Shown: positions 23,117 through 35,173, counted from the stretch's first letter. The stretch is DNA of 64,000 nt from Daedaleopsis sinensis (GCA_033807695.1 CM066309.1:1302001-1366000); one strand, 5' to 3'. Program-made: numbers and translations. The notes: generated by a model from the sequence alone, not told the origin.

Positions 23117-24632
23117 ATGCTACGTGCTACTCTCCTCGCCCTTGCGGCCTTTCTTACCGCTGTCGCTGCCGCTCCGATGTTGTCACTCCACATAGGGGGA
23201 CCATCGTCGGTGCAGAGCATCGATACTCTGGACGTCGTCATCATTGTCAAGAATGGAGGAGACGAGCCTGTCAGGCTTCTCAACCACCCTCTGAGCCCAC
23301 TATCCTTCTCTCCGACCGACATCTTCTTTATCAGCAACGATCGCGGCGACGAACCTGCCTTCGCCGGAATCGAGGTACGTCACGCCACCAACATCGTCTG
23401 ATAAGGGAGAAGCTGCTTCTGACACAATGCGGTGTGTAGGTTGTATACGCGGAGGACCTTGCCAGAGACGACGAGTCTGTCTTCACGGACCTGCTTCCCG
23501 GACAGTCTACCGAGACCCACCATGCCAGTACGTAACACTCTAAGCCATCTGTCTCGTTTGACCTTCGATTTAATGATGTTCCCTATATCTAGTTCACCAA
23601 TCGTATGACTTCTCATCCCTGGTCACCGGACGTTACACTGTCAGGATGAAGGACATGGCGTCTTTCTACTACATCTCGTCCCACGGTATCGCTCATGTGG
23701 CTCCTACCAACGACGTCTCCTATAGCGTGTACATCCACGACACACGCTCTGTAGTTCCATTCAGGATGGATGAGCCCGAAGAAGAGGTGTGTGAGCCCTG
23801 GCAAGAGACCATTATTCGCGAAGCCATCGAAGTCGCCAACGAATACGCAGTCAGCGCGCTCCAGTACGTGACCTAGTATTGTCTTGTTTCGTGCACCTAC
23901 TTACATGCACTTCTGTTTCGGGAACTTGAATGCAGTGAACTACGTGCTTCTCACGACCGTGGCTCTACGTACAGGGAATGGTTCGGCGCCCCGGACGACG
24001 TTCGATATGCCACGGTTTTATCGCACTTCGAGAAGATCGTTGCCAACAACTTCTCCGACTATACCTACTTGTGTAATGGGATGTACTGCGAGCCTCCGTA
24101 TCTCGCCTACGTGCTGCGGGGAGAGTAAGCAACCATTCCACGATCTCCCCTCGCTCGTTTTTGCTGATGCATCATCTCTTTGATCAGTTTCGGGCGCGTC
24201 GCGCTCTGCGAGTTGTACTTTAAGCGGCGGACTAATCTCACTGGATACCGCTCTCGCGGGTCTACTATTGTCCACGAGGTGCGTAGCAGAGTTATCCTCA
24301 GACTATATCCATTGTGGTAACACGTACTGAAATCATCTCGCGTAACCCAGGCCAGCCACTTCCTCCTCAATGGCGGAACGTCAGACCTCGAGTACAGGAT
24401 CCGCGAAGCCAAACTGATGGCAAAGAAGTACCCGGGCGAGGCGATCATGAACGCTCCGAGTCACGAATTCTTCTCAGTCGACGCGTACTCTCCCTTTCTA
24501 CTTGCTGAAAGCTCTGGAGACGATGCTGCCTTGCGCGCTGGTGCGCAAAGCGTGGTGGAAGATGCGCACTGTTTTGTGAGCCTGAGGGGCGCGGTGCAGT
24601 ATCTGTGGAATTTGTCTCTATCTTTGTGGTAG
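23117..24632 (+). CDS. Secreted M35 metallopeptidase paralogue with altered specificity site
   Basis: Six exons (23117-23374, 23440-23527, 23593-23863, 23936-24124, 24188-24278, 24351-24632) give 392 aa. The five introns fall at the same places and phases as in the neighbouring M35 gene, so the two arose by inverted duplication. A signal peptide (MLRATLLALAAFLTAVAAA) precedes the prodomain and catalytic domain. HEASH (298-302) and GTSD (D311) with Y314 keep the aspzincin zinc site. The specificity block reads NAPSHEFF instead of NADNHEYY: the first acid is replaced by Pro335, while E338 remains, and the Gly after the catalytic Tyr is Arg. The C-terminus is longer and divergent. It is probably folded and secreted, but Lys preference is likely weakened or lost; it may also be inactive. 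Confidence 0.92.
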
Positions 24633-25094
24633 TGTCATATTCGTACCGGACATAATAGTATCTCAACCACTAATCATTGAGACTGACGATCAACGCTGGG
24701 GTTTATCGTTGTTATTGACTCACTAGCATAAGGCGCTGCTCAAGCTTCAAAGCTTCTCAAGGGCGCAGTACATAGCACCAGGCGAAATGCTGTCCGGAAC
24801 TTGTCCGGAACCATCGTGGCCGAAGGGCGCTAACTTACGCTGGAACTATGACGTAGCTCGCTGTGGTCCACCCCGAGGCTTGCAGTCGGCATCGCCGTGC
24901 TTGCCAGGCCCGATCCACACGCTTCGCGCTATGTTAGGCCTGCTGACTACGCGCGTTCCACCCCTGAGTCTGAGATATATATACGCACCCTCCCAGGCCC
25001 TTCCGCAACATCTCCTCACCATCATCCACACGACCACTAGTAGTCCTCTCCATCTAGAACCCTCATACCCACTTCTGCTCACACTTACTACACC
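24633..25094. other. Intergenic region upstream of PMP3
   Basis: Holds the TATA box and C-rich 5'UTR of the PMP3 gene. No other feature is recognised. Confidence 0.5.
24976..24983 (+). promoter_or_regulatory. TATA box of PMP3
   Basis: TATATATA about 112 nt upstream of the PMP3 start codon, followed by a CT-rich leader. Confidence 0.6.
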
Positions 25095-25523
25095 ATGCCC
25101 ACTCGTGCTTCACCAACCAGCGACGTTATTCTCTATTTCCTGGCTTTGTAGGTACTCTTGTTTAGATCGGCAAGTGGCATCACTGACGTCATCGTGCCTA
25201 TAGGTTCGTACCCCCTGCGGCAGTGTTCTTCAGTGAGTGTCGCGAGCAAGAGTACTTATCATAGTCAGAAATTGCGTATCTCACGTTCATCTTTCTCGAA
25301 GAACGCGGAATAGCAGCTGGTGAGTCTCCGCGTACTGGAAACACTCATGCGAGATCACTCACACTGTACTACCTCTTAGACTTCTGGATCAACATCCTAC
25401 TATGGGTACTAGGGTGGATTCCGGGTGTGATCCATGCAGGGTAAGCTTTTCGTAGGTACTTTTGAGTCGCGCACTAACGAAGAAAATAGGTGGATCATCT
25501 CGCGCAGTGAAGGCGCAATGTAA
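25095..25523 (+). CDS. PMP3: Pmp3/UPF0057 plasma-membrane proteolipid
   Basis: Five tiny exons (25095-25147, 25204-25232, 25302-25319, 25380-25440, 25490-25523) give 64 aa. The two hydrophobic helices and the family signature are clear: LYFLALFVPPAAVFFKRG, then INILLWVLGWIPGVIHAGWI. Pmp3 proteins are small hydrophobic plasma-membrane proteins that influence membrane potential and tolerance to Na+ and K+ stress. The third exon is only 18 nt and encodes most of KRGIAAD. The family normally has Cys where this protein has Ile in that motif. Each junction keeps phase and family length, so I consider the model reliable despite the exon sizes. Introns are 49-69 nt. Confidence 0.92.
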
Positions 25524-26176
25524 AGCGCGTTCAGTGACGACGGACTACGCATACCACAGATCTTGGATGGCGCTGCATCTCTAGTGTACTATTGACTCGA
25601 CAGGATTGTTACCCTACTTACTCGAAATATTGAATGTGGAGTCTTCAGTGACGCTAAACGACACAAGCCCGCTCGATTACCCACGCATATGGAGCATCTC
25701 GTGAGTGTGCAATGTGCATGCTTCGAGTACGAAGCTCAACATTTTTGAGGAATGAGACCTTTTCAGGTCATAGAGTACATTGTGGTTGGACGACCTCCAC
25801 GACGATTCCATAGCTAGGTGAGTACAGGCATTTCAACGAACACTCCCCGAGGAATCGTTTTATGAGCGTAGAGATAGTTTGGACTGAAGGTATTCACAGA
25901 GATGACACGAGATAATTGGTAGACGGACGTATTCCCGAAGCACAGAAAAAGGTGAAGAAGCAAATAACGATATTGACAGCAAAGACAAAGCGCAGGCGAA
26001 AGCGAGGGATATAGACATGAAAGTAAGTCGTAGTTGTTTCGAGTGTCTTGCAGCTGATAGCAGCACGTTTTGGTAGTTGAATCACAATATGCAAGACGGA
26101 CGATGAGGACTGATGGGGTAACGGGAGGTCAGTAACCATCCGACTCACAACCCGGCACGCACGAACTCACCCCTCC
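25524..26176. other. Convergent intergenic stretch
   Basis: Lies between the 3' ends of PMP3 and the next leftward gene. Only short ORFs without resemblance to known proteins. Confidence 0.45.
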
Positions 26177-26794
26177 CTACTCAAACGAGTAGAACTCCGG
26201 AGCCATCATCCTGCCCCTCCTCGTCCGGTCGTCCACCTCGCACCCGTCCCACGTCCACCAGTTCTCGCTCACGACAGCCGACCCCAGGTCCTGTAGCGCG
26301 CGAACCGTCGTCGGATCGACCGTCCAATTGTTCGGCCTCGGCCACTCGTTCTCTCGCCCCTGCCGTTCCCATTGGTACGCCCCCACGCGGTGCCCCTCGC
26401 GGACCGGCTGGTGCTCGCGCGGGCGGAGGAAGCCGTTGGCCTTGAGCGTCCGGAGGGCGCGGGTGTTCCGCCTGATGGAGACAGTTGCGGGCTCTTGCGC
26501 GAAACGAACGCGGAGGCCGGTTGGAGTTGGGGGAGGGGGAGGCGGGAGTGAAGGGAACGGCGGGGGAGATGGTGAGGATGGGGGAGGGGCATCGTCTTGT
26601 TCCCTGGGGGTATTGGGAGCGGTGGTCTCGGTGTCGTTGGTTTGGGTGGTTAGCGGTGGGGATGGGAAGGTGGGAAACGGAATGGTGTTGGGACCTGTAG
26701 CAGCGACTTCCTGTACGTGAGATGAGGTCAAGGAAGTGGTTGAGAGCCGAAGAATCGACCGCAGTGGCCGAGGGGGAGCGGTTGAGGTTGACAT
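26177..26794 (-). CDS. Unknown protein with possible PP1-docking motif
   Basis: A single frame of 205 codons from an ATG at 26794. The N-terminal half is Thr/Pro-rich and disordered with a polyproline run (about 80-92). It is followed by GLRVRFAQEP (RVRF at about 95-98), which matches the RVxF docking motif for protein phosphatase 1, and LRSILR lies near the N-terminus. The C-terminal 100 residues look ordered and are rich in Trp and Arg (GAYQWERQGRENEWPR, ENWWTWDGCEV). No known domain is recognised. Docking to PP1 is inference from a four-residue motif only. Confidence 0.6.
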   Translation of the reverse strand: MSTSTAPPRPLRSILRLSTTSLTSSHVQEVAATGPNTIPFPTFPSPPLTTQTNDTETTAPNTPREQDDAPPPSSPSPPPFPSLPPPPPPTPTGLRVRFAQEPATVSIRRNTRALRTLKANGFLRPREHQPVREGHRVGAYQWERQGRENEWPRPNNWTVDPTTVRALQDLGSAVVSENWWTWDGCEVDDRTRRGRMMAPEFYSFE

Positions 26795-27675
26795 CGTTAG
26801 GTTTGTCGGTGGGTATATTAAGGTAGCTATTCGTCGTCAATAAGAGGAATATCTGTTGCAGTACGCGTGAGGATTGCGGTTTTTTGACGTGCCGGAGCCG
26901 CTATGGATGGTTGTCGACAAGAGAGTGGTCTGCCGCGGAAAGTTGAACATATAGAGGGGCGCTAGTCGCCTCGTGTCTGGATCTCAATCGCATCTACCGC
27001 GCTTGCTCTACAACCATCCCGAGTCTTACAGCGCAAAGAGCGTCATAGTACGCACCAAATGTACACAGTAAATCAATACTAAAACCAAGAGTACTCTGAA
27101 AACCAACTCAGACCACTTCACTAGCGGTTCGAATGGAATGGAGTCAAGAGAACTTACCAAGCGCTCCGGTTGATTTTGAAAGAGAACAAGACCAAGTTGC
27201 AGTACTCTCTTCCCTGCTTTCCTTCTTTATGTGGTCGTTGCGCTTAAGGTGGACCCGTCGCTGATGTGGGTGTGATGAGAAAGGCGGTGGTTAGGAGTCG
27301 GACTATTCAATATCTTCCAAGTCCAAGCTTGAGGTCTATCTACGTACGCGACACTCACTACATGCAGCTCTACTCTCACACTACCCGTCTGCCAATACCA
27401 TATCCCATCGAGCTGCACAAAGATATCGAGGACTGTGAGCTAGGCTCGCCGCCATCTGGAATAGGTTAACTGGCATACACAAACCCGAGTTCAATCAACA
27501 GCTCGTGTATCACTCATGTTTCATGCTACGTCCGATCGAATACAAGCATACGGGTAGGGATAGAATACAGGGACAATAGCACACAACCGCAACGCTTGTA
27601 ATAACAGCTTCACCACCTGAACGACTCCCATGGACCACCGCAAGATACATCCCGACAGAACCCTCACATCAGATT
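26795..27675. other. Intergenic stretch, nothing recognised
   Basis: Contains the promoter side of the gene at 26177-26794 and the 3' flank of the next gene. No supported ORF. Confidence 0.45.
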
Positions 27676-28771
27676 CTATTTAGTGGGAGGCTTGATCGGC
27701 TCGTGCTATGAGTGAAGAGATCAACCTCAAGCCGACGTCGATAACGAATGAGACTACTCACAGTGGTGCGTTTCCAATGCGTATTCAAGAGGTCCGGCCT
27801 GGCCGTATGAGTGCACTTCTTGCAACCCCATTTGACCCCGAAGTGATCAGCGAGAGCATGTCGTTGAAGCTCTGTATATGTCGCAACATTCTCGCAACCT
27901 TCCCATTGGCAGTGCTCCTTGGTCTTGTTGGTCTTCTGACTGTGGTCATAGTGGTCGCGAATGTGCACCACGCCGCCGGGAACATCGCCGTGAGAGAACG
28001 TTTCCCCGCAGTTGTGCCCCATGCGACACTTGACCACCTTGGGGTGTGAAGGCCCATCAGGGTGGTAAACATTCTCCTGGTACCGCTCGTAAAACCCGTT
28101 AGGCTTCTGGAACGTGCGGGGGTCGACGGCGGCGAAGTGACTGGCATGAACGACCGGATCGAAAGGTAACGTCCACTTCGCGGCGACGGTGGGCGTGGAC
28201 ATCGTTTGAGTCTTCTTTGCGACTCGCTGTTTTTTTGTCGGCTTTGCCCGACTCGCGCCGCCGCCGCCGGTTTCCCCATAGCTTCCGCTATCGTCGTGGT
28301 CGCCGTCGTGGTCGTCGTCCTTTTCGTCGTGGTCGTCGTCACGGCGCCGCTTTTTTGACGATGAGGGCCGAGGGAGATAGGATGACCCGGCTGCCTGGTT
28401 GGCAACCTGCGATGTGACCGCCCTCATGGGATGGCGGCCGGCTGAGGCCGTAGCGGGGGCCTCCATGGACGCATCCCCGTCTGCTTGATGATCGGCGTAC
28501 ATGGTTCAGCGAGCGAAAGGTTACGCAACTCGTACAGGACTTACCGCCCATATTCTCCATTTCGTCGTCAGAGCCCGACAGATCGTGCTCACTTTCTTCG
28601 CTGTCAGTGGTAGCATCTGAGCAGGGGGTCTCCTTGGGAGGAGACAGCATTGTAGCCGCGGGACAAATGGAAGGCTAAGGGATGTGAGTTTGCGGGAACG
28701 GAGAGTGGCTGGTTAGGGCGACGTACCGGATTGTCGACGACCTTGGTGTTCGTACGGAGCATGGAGGGCAT
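27676..28771 (-). CDS. Triple zinc-finger-like protein
   Basis: Four exons (28727-28771, 28545-28674, 27762-28480, 27676-27705) give 307 aa. A Ser/Glu/Asp-rich N-terminus is followed by a bipartite basic run (KKRRR) beside an Asp/His-rich tract, then three finger modules: C-x5-C...H-x3-H (CRMGHNC ... HIRDH), C-x4-C-x11-H-x4-H (CQWEGC ... HALADH) and C-x2-C-x11-H-x5-H (CKKC ... HWKRTTH). The last His comes from the 10-codon final exon, which supports that splice. The same spacing recurs in the protein at 52010, so the two form a lineage family. Probable nuclear protein binding DNA or protein; targets unknown. Confidence 0.78.
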
Positions 28772-31022
28772 GCTGATAACGATGAAGTCCGAGAGAAGAC
28801 GGCAGTATCGAGCGATTGGAGGAAGGAGGGGCGACTCGGGTGGGCCTTTATACGCGCGCAGAAGTGTCAAAGACGCACACGGACGATTGCGTCCTTTCTC
28901 CGACTCTCCCGCAACTCGTCCAGATTTGCAAGCCCAAGCCCAACGTTACGGTGCCATTGTGCGCTCCGCCTCGTCGCTGATTCACACCCTGAGATGGGAG
29001 TGTCCCGCACCGGTCTTTGCAGTTTCAGGGAGTGCGCAGGGGCCCCATCGTCGGCAGAACGGTCGGCAATTTCATTTCGCTGGAGGGGGGCTGGCCGCGG
29101 CCGAGAGCCGACAGTCCGATTATCCTTCCTGGGACACATCCATCCAGTCGCATTCTCACGCTTGCACAGAACACGGATCGCACCTTTGTCCCTTTGTGCT
29201 CCATGGCCAGTTGCCTTGACGAGGTGACTCCGAGTCGGAGCGACTGCCTCATGGAGAGTACGGAGACAGGTCGGCTGCAATCGCAACGATGATCGAGCCG
29301 TGCGAGGGCCTGGACGGGTAGGCCAAGCGAAGAGGTGGCGGCAAGAATAGCGGCATTGAGCGAGAGATGGGGGTATCAGCGAGGACATTGCCGACAGCTC
29401 ACAACAGGGGAACGACAGACGTGTCGGCGTCCCAGACCGTGGCACGAGGGCGAGACTGAAGTGGCATCGGGGGCCGGGCGGGAGGCGTCGGGGAACGTGT
29501 TGATTGAACAAGGAGGCGCGCATATATATTGATGGTGCGCCCGCTTTGGCATCGCGCTTTCATGGCTTGTCACCGAGTCCAGTGCTTTGAACGGACAGCT
29601 AGCGGTACAATAGGATACCTGCGTTCGCACGGGACACAAGGATGAGGTCAGCAAACAGCGGCGGAGACAAGAGAGACAACACACTATGCAGTGGGCGCGA
29701 TCCGACAAAGCGCCCCGCCCCCCATCGCCACGGCCACCCTCCTTCGTCCTTCCTTCCACCACCACCCCCACTCCCTTCCAGTAAATCGCATCTGCTCCCT
29801 ATCACAAGCTGCTCCCTGTCATACGTTCTGCAATGACTGGAGGGTCCGCCGACTTACCTTGGGCGGGAACGACGCGCTCCCGCCGTTAGCATGTTGATCT
29901 CACGTGAGCGTTCCTCTTACCGAACGGTCAAGATTCACAGTCAGCAATACACACAAGCTTGCGACACGCAGAACAGAGCAGCACTCATTGTCAACGGCCA
30001 CCAGCCACCAGCCCAGGAGGAGTCGTTCGACAATGCGAGAACCGCTAGACCACAAGTCCGACTAGCCACCAGACCGCGAGACACCAGCCAGTCACAGCAC
30101 ATGCCCGAGCTCTCTAGGTTCGCGACGCAGTCCTGAAGTGTATCGTAGAAGGACGTCGCACTCAGCCGGGGGACCTTCACTCAACAGTCCGGACGTCGAC
30201 GAGCATCCCTCACTGTACTATCGGACAACTCTGCCTACCATGTGCGCTGCGCTGCATTGTGTGAGCCCTCTCTCGTTTCGCGAAGCGTTCTGTATCTCAG
30301 CGCAGGGTCAGCTTGTCGCTCGCGCCCCGCCAGGGCGCGACCCGCGCCTCAAGCCTCGAGCCTGGCCGATCGACCCAGCGTAGACGGCGCGATCAGCAAT
30401 CATGGTGCTTGTCGCGTCGGTCTGGTCAGTTGTCCCCGTCTGAGTCTGCACCCACCGACACACGCACGATGTGCATGCCCAATGGCAGCCCTACCGTCGT
30501 AAAACGAGGTGGGACGGCGCCATCCTGCAGCACAACACTGCTTGCACTGATCGCACTGCTGTCCTCGTCATTGCGCACAGCGAGCACGGCAGCTCCTACC
30601 GCAGCGCCGGCGCCAACGTCGAACAATGGGGGTTCGAGAGGCGCGGGAACGCACTTTGTCACAGACGCGGGCAGTCACGTTGTCACGCGCCCGCGACGAT
30701 ACTGAGTTGAACATGAACCACACCTTTCAGACGCCCCAGCACATACTCGGGAGAGTGCATGCATCTCCCGCGTACTTACCGAGATCAATTTGAGACCTAC
30801 AAGTGAGTACTCACCCGAGATAAGTCGACGTCCTGGGCTTAACCATCGTGACCAGACAGGCGCCCTCTCTGAACGGAACGCTGAACGCGGAACGCGCAAG
30901 GTCTGACGGTGCCTGCGCTGAAAAAACGAGAGGTCAGCTCATTTGTTCCGGGCAGCGCATCGATTGAGGAACGGCAAAAATATGTCATAGAGCTATCCAC
31001 GAACTACATCGGGCAGGAATGC
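28772..31022. other. Gene-poor stretch
   Basis: A leftward open frame at 28867-29523 (218 codons) and others on both strands have no domain and no consistent composition. A TATA-like CATATATATTG occurs near 29520. Nothing else supported. Confidence 0.35.
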
Positions 31023-31555
31023 TCACGCGCGGTCAGACTCGGTGAGCACGGGGCTCACGTCGTCCAACTCAGCGCGCACGCTCATCTCGGACACATAACA
31101 ACAGCCAGCAAGCGTCGACATTGCTTCGCCACACGTTTCGACGCGCAGAACGCTCTCGGACGCCAGAAGTCGGGCCTTGATTACGGACTTCAACATCCCG
31201 TCTCGTTGCTTGAACACCACATCTCGCGACTTGGCGCTCAGGTGAGCATGTTGCGACCACGAAGCACGGGCCTCCTCGCCTGAAGATACGGCTCTGCATA
31301 AAGCATAGCCATAGCTTCTGGCACGTGTAGAACCTGTGCATTCGCAGTTGACGGCCGATTTGGACGCGCGCAAAGCACGAGCTCAGTGGGTGAACGGACA
31401 CCAAGTTCACTAAGCTCGTGTACGTCGTTGAGACATTCGTCCGCAATGCGATCATGGACCTTTTTGGTCTCTTCCTCGTCCCAGCGTAAATGGCCATCCT
31501 CTCTGCCGCGTAGTCGACCAAGCAGAATCTTGCACATACCAAAGGATATCTGCAC
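31023..31555 (-). pseudogene. Possible gene remnant, two coding-like blocks
   Basis: After a good acceptor (TGCTGCGTGCAG) near 31556, a frame reads FGMCKILLGRLRGREDGHL and continues with a charged, coding-like composition (DEEETKKVHDRIADECLNDV) to a stop at 31238. A second frame just downstream (SRDVVFKQRDGMLKSVIKAR) also looks coding and ends at 31023. I found no splice joining them within a normal intron size, and no upstream exon with a start. Either a real gene with an odd structure or a decayed one. No family recognised. Confidence 0.3.
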
Positions 31556-33162
31556 GCAGCAGCAATATTATCTTAAACTTGGCTGATTTGTTCAATTGCA
31601 GAACGTTCCGACTTTGGCGACTATTTGCTGCTGTCGCTCAGAATGAGCATATCATCGGAGCAACGCGCTGCTCCTGTCCACCCATAATGTAAGGAGATTT
31701 TTTTGAGACGTTCCTTGTATAGTTGCAGTTCCACTGATCCATACGATGGGCCTAGGCTTCATGCACGCCGCTTCGTTTGCGACCCTCGGAAAGGAGACGC
31801 CCGTGCACATGGCGACCGGAAAAGGCGAACAATGACTACACATTGGCGCCCGAACCGCCCCCTCGCTTAGGGGTCTCAGACGGTCGTCGAGCGACGAGAA
31901 GTTGGTTATGCCACCATGGTCACCGTAGGATCCTGCTTTACTGCAATATCTGCTTGACCTGCATTCAACATATGGATTTCAGGTCAGGAAAGCAGAGTAC
32001 TTGCCTACACTATCTTCCACGACTTCGACAACAACAACTGGGGACGCCTGAGATCAATCCCCTATCGAGGGGTCCACTGTAGAAGGCTTCAAGGTTCATG
32101 GTCTTCTGGGTCTCCGGGGGACTTCTGGGATATCGAACTTGTGGAATGTGAGCATCTTTTACAGTCGGTTTGGGATTGGAGGACGTACGAGGGATCCCTG
32201 GAGCTCAAGAGCTCTTTATCCATCCCCACGGTGTGGAAAAAGCGTTCCTGTGTCCGTCCCGTGTCTTCGTGCTCCAGCAATGGGGATATTGTCGCTAAGT
32301 GTTAGGTGGACAGTGTGGACGACGTCCCAGCAGCGAGAAGACATAGAGACATGGGGGAAAATATGGTGGTGGTTTGGAAGAAGCCTTCACTCTCACGCGC
32401 TGATATATAGACGTGACCCGAGCCCTATAGGCGATCGTGTCTTGTTCTCTTTTCAGCAAGTGCAGAGGAACAACAATCCGTTTAGCACGTTGCGACATCC
32501 GGGCCCGTGTTGTTTGGCGACCAATATCGACCGTCGTGCTCCGTCGCGTCGCGGAAACGGAATTTTTGTTCGCCGTCCCGGTTGCACAACCATTCTTACC
32601 GTTTTCGTCTGCTCCGTACCTACCTCCGTGCTCATGTGCGCGCCTTACAGGTCCATGTACCACCTCCTCATGCCGTCGACAGGGCTAGGCTCGTCGTAGG
32701 GTCGATTGAGGTCCATTGATTGACGTGGAGGGCGACGAGCAACATACTCATCCTCCGTCGACATAGCTTCCGGCCATCGTCTTCATCCAAACCGCCCCTC
32801 AATTTGCTCACGTTGATGAGATGCGACATGCTGTGGGCTATGTACTACAGCGAGCCAAGCCCTGGATTCTTGCTGTTCAAGGCACGGGGATTTAGGGGGT
32901 TTGAGTCACGACGCAGCACGTCGCACTCTTCCAAGCCAACGTTTCAAGAGTTCTCCGCGTAAGATGAGATATGGAGCTGGAAATCGGCGTGTAATCTACA
33001 TCGTACATCACAATAGAATGGCTGTCCATCCTACAGACAGAGTAGTAGCATAGATGATAATGGTGAAACAAGACGGCAGAATGCAAAGGACGGGCGATGC
33101 AAAGAACGGACGTGCTGCACAATCGGGCAGGATGATATCGAAAAACGCACCCGACGCTACGA
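31556..33162. other. Gene-poor stretch downstream of PEX13
   Basis: Several open frames of 100-190 codons overlap on both strands (for example 32139-32699, +) without domain resemblance. The part next to 33163 is 3' flank of PEX13. Confidence 0.35.
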
Positions 33163-34415
33163 TCACTCGACTTTCTTTCCTTCAGCATTTTCGACACCTT
33201 TTCGCCTCTCCAGCACCTGCACCCACTTCTTCGGGAACCAACCTTCGCGCCCATCCCGCGTCCTGCCTTTCCACCACTCGCTCCCCTCAACCTAGGATAC
33301 ACATCAATCAACAAGCTACACAGGAGACAAACAAGCGAACACACCTCGATCCTCGGGTCAACCTCAGCCCCGGTCGCAGGATCCAGCTTGCCCATGATAG
33401 CAACAATCTCATTCTCCTTGAGCGCAAGCTCGGCGGGAGAGGACGCCTCGAACGGATAGAGCGCCCGTGCAAACGTGAGCTGCGACGGGTCGAGGGGAGG
33501 CAGGGGTCCCTGGAGCTGGCCCGCCGCAATCTGCGCCTGCTGGCGCTCGGTGAGGATGCGGATGAGCTTGTGCATCGCGTACGGGACCCCGAAGATCGCG
33601 AGGAGGAAGATGATGAGCGGCTTCCTGCTCGCCTTGGGCGCGGGCGGCTGCGGGCCCGCGGGCGGACGCCCGTTCACGAAGTCGCGGAACTCGCCCCGCA
33701 TCGCACCCGCGCCGTGCGCCGGCCGCCCGGTGAGCAGCTCGCGCATCCAGCGGACGAGACCAAAGAGCCCGAGCACGCTCCCGAGGGCGTTGCGGAGCTG
33801 CCCAAACTGATCGACGACGCCGACCATGGCGAAGAAGGAGGAGTGGGTGGCCATGAACGTCGACTCGAGCATCTGCGCGACGCCCGTGAACGTCTGGACG
33901 ATCGAGTGCAGGAGCGCGAAGGTGTGCTGCGTCGTCGACTCGAGGGTCTGCGTGAGCGAGGGGTTGTTGGGGTCGAATGGCCCGCCGGGACCGGGCATGC
34001 CGTACATGCCAGGCATACCACCACCGTACATCCCGCCCATCCCGCCCATACCACCGTACCCGCCGTAACCACCGCCGTAGCCCATCCCGCCTCCGTAACT
34101 CATCCCGCCTCCGTACATGCTGTTCATCCCGTATGGTGAGTAGGTGGAACCATACCGATAGGGGGATTGTGAGGCGTATGGAGACGAGAAAGAGCTGTTG
34201 AGGGCAGTAGCTGTCATTGGTAGTGTTGAGGAAGAAGCGGTAGCCGCGAATGCTGCTGGTCGGGTAGGGATGGAGGGAGGTGCGGAGGTCGCCGCGGCGG
34301 TCGAGGGCGAAACGGTAGAAGCCTGGGTCATCGGAGCCGCTGGGGCGGAGGATACAGCGGGAGCAGACGCAGCGGCAACAGCGCCTCTCTCCCAGGGTTT
34401 TGGAGGTGAAGGCAT
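33163..34415 (-). CDS. PEX13: Peroxisomal import docking protein Pex13
   Basis: Two exons (33345-34415, 33163-33291) with a 53-nt intron give 399 aa. Pex13 is an integral peroxisomal membrane protein that docks the PTS1 receptor Pex5 and partners Pex14. The start MPSPPKPWE is characteristic. A Ser/Ala-rich stretch leads into a Tyr/Gly/Met-rich domain (GYGGGYGGYGGMGGMGG-like, about residues 90-145). Two hydrophobic segments follow, around QLRNALGSVLGLFGLVRWM and KPLIIFLLAIFGVPYAMH. The C-terminal SH3 domain runs from ALYPFEASSPAELALKENEI across the intron to SEWWKGRTRDGREGWFPKKW. Complete, with no anomalies seen. Confidence 0.96.
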
Positions 34416-35173
34416 CCGATGGAGAGCGTATGGAGAGCGGAGGGCGGGGACGGCGGGGACGTTGAGGAGGACAGAGACAACGAGGCGCTGCTCGGTGTCG
34501 ACGGTGACCCGATGCCTTCGGCAATTGCCGAATTCGGTGACCCGTGATACATCCCTCCGTCGGCGTCGACGTTGCGCGTAGCAAATACGTTTCTCGTTCT
34601 CCTCGCTGTCCGCGACGTTGCTCTCGCTCTAAGTGATGTAGCGCACGCCGTCCTCTTGCTCTCCGCTGCGCTCCCATTCCTGTGTCTCCGTTGCCAAGCT
34701 GAACTATCCACCACGCCAACGAAAGTGACAAAAAATGAACACCAACTCATGCTGGAGCAGCTTTACTGGGTTGCAAACTTCGTCGACAGCATCACAACTC
34801 CTTGTCGTGGATATGAAGAGCACGAGTTGGTAACTCCTGATCGGCTTTCGTCTCGTCGCCGGCGTCGGTGCGACTCCATATGGAACTTACCCGACATCCA
34901 CTACAATAGCATCAACCCGCTCCGGTAAACGGCGCCGACGTGCGCGGCCCCGGGACATACTCCGCCGAGTCCCTGCATCCGCTCGGTGCTCACAGCCGTG
35001 GAGGGGTCGGGAGGGAGGCCGAAGGCAAGTACATATGATCATATTCGTGGTGGTATTGTGTGGCATACATACATAGTGCATAAGTCGTACACAGGGCTGA
35101 TTAGCAGGGATATGATACAGCAGGAAACAGACAGCAGAGAGAAGACGAACGATATACAACAAGCAGGGTATCC
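34416..35173. other. Intergenic, upstream of PEX13
   Basis: Promoter region of PEX13 and 3' flank of the next leftward gene. No supported ORF. Confidence 0.5.

Noticed and set aside
27118..27135. GGTTCGAATGG, resembling a tRNA B box
   Set aside because: Lacks the terminal CC, and no acceptor stem or A box can be paired around it.
33054..34139. 361-codon plus-strand frame opposite PEX13
   Set aside because: Antisense shadow of a clearly recognisable PEX13 exon; composition (Arg/Glu/His-rich) is a by-product of the opposite reading.
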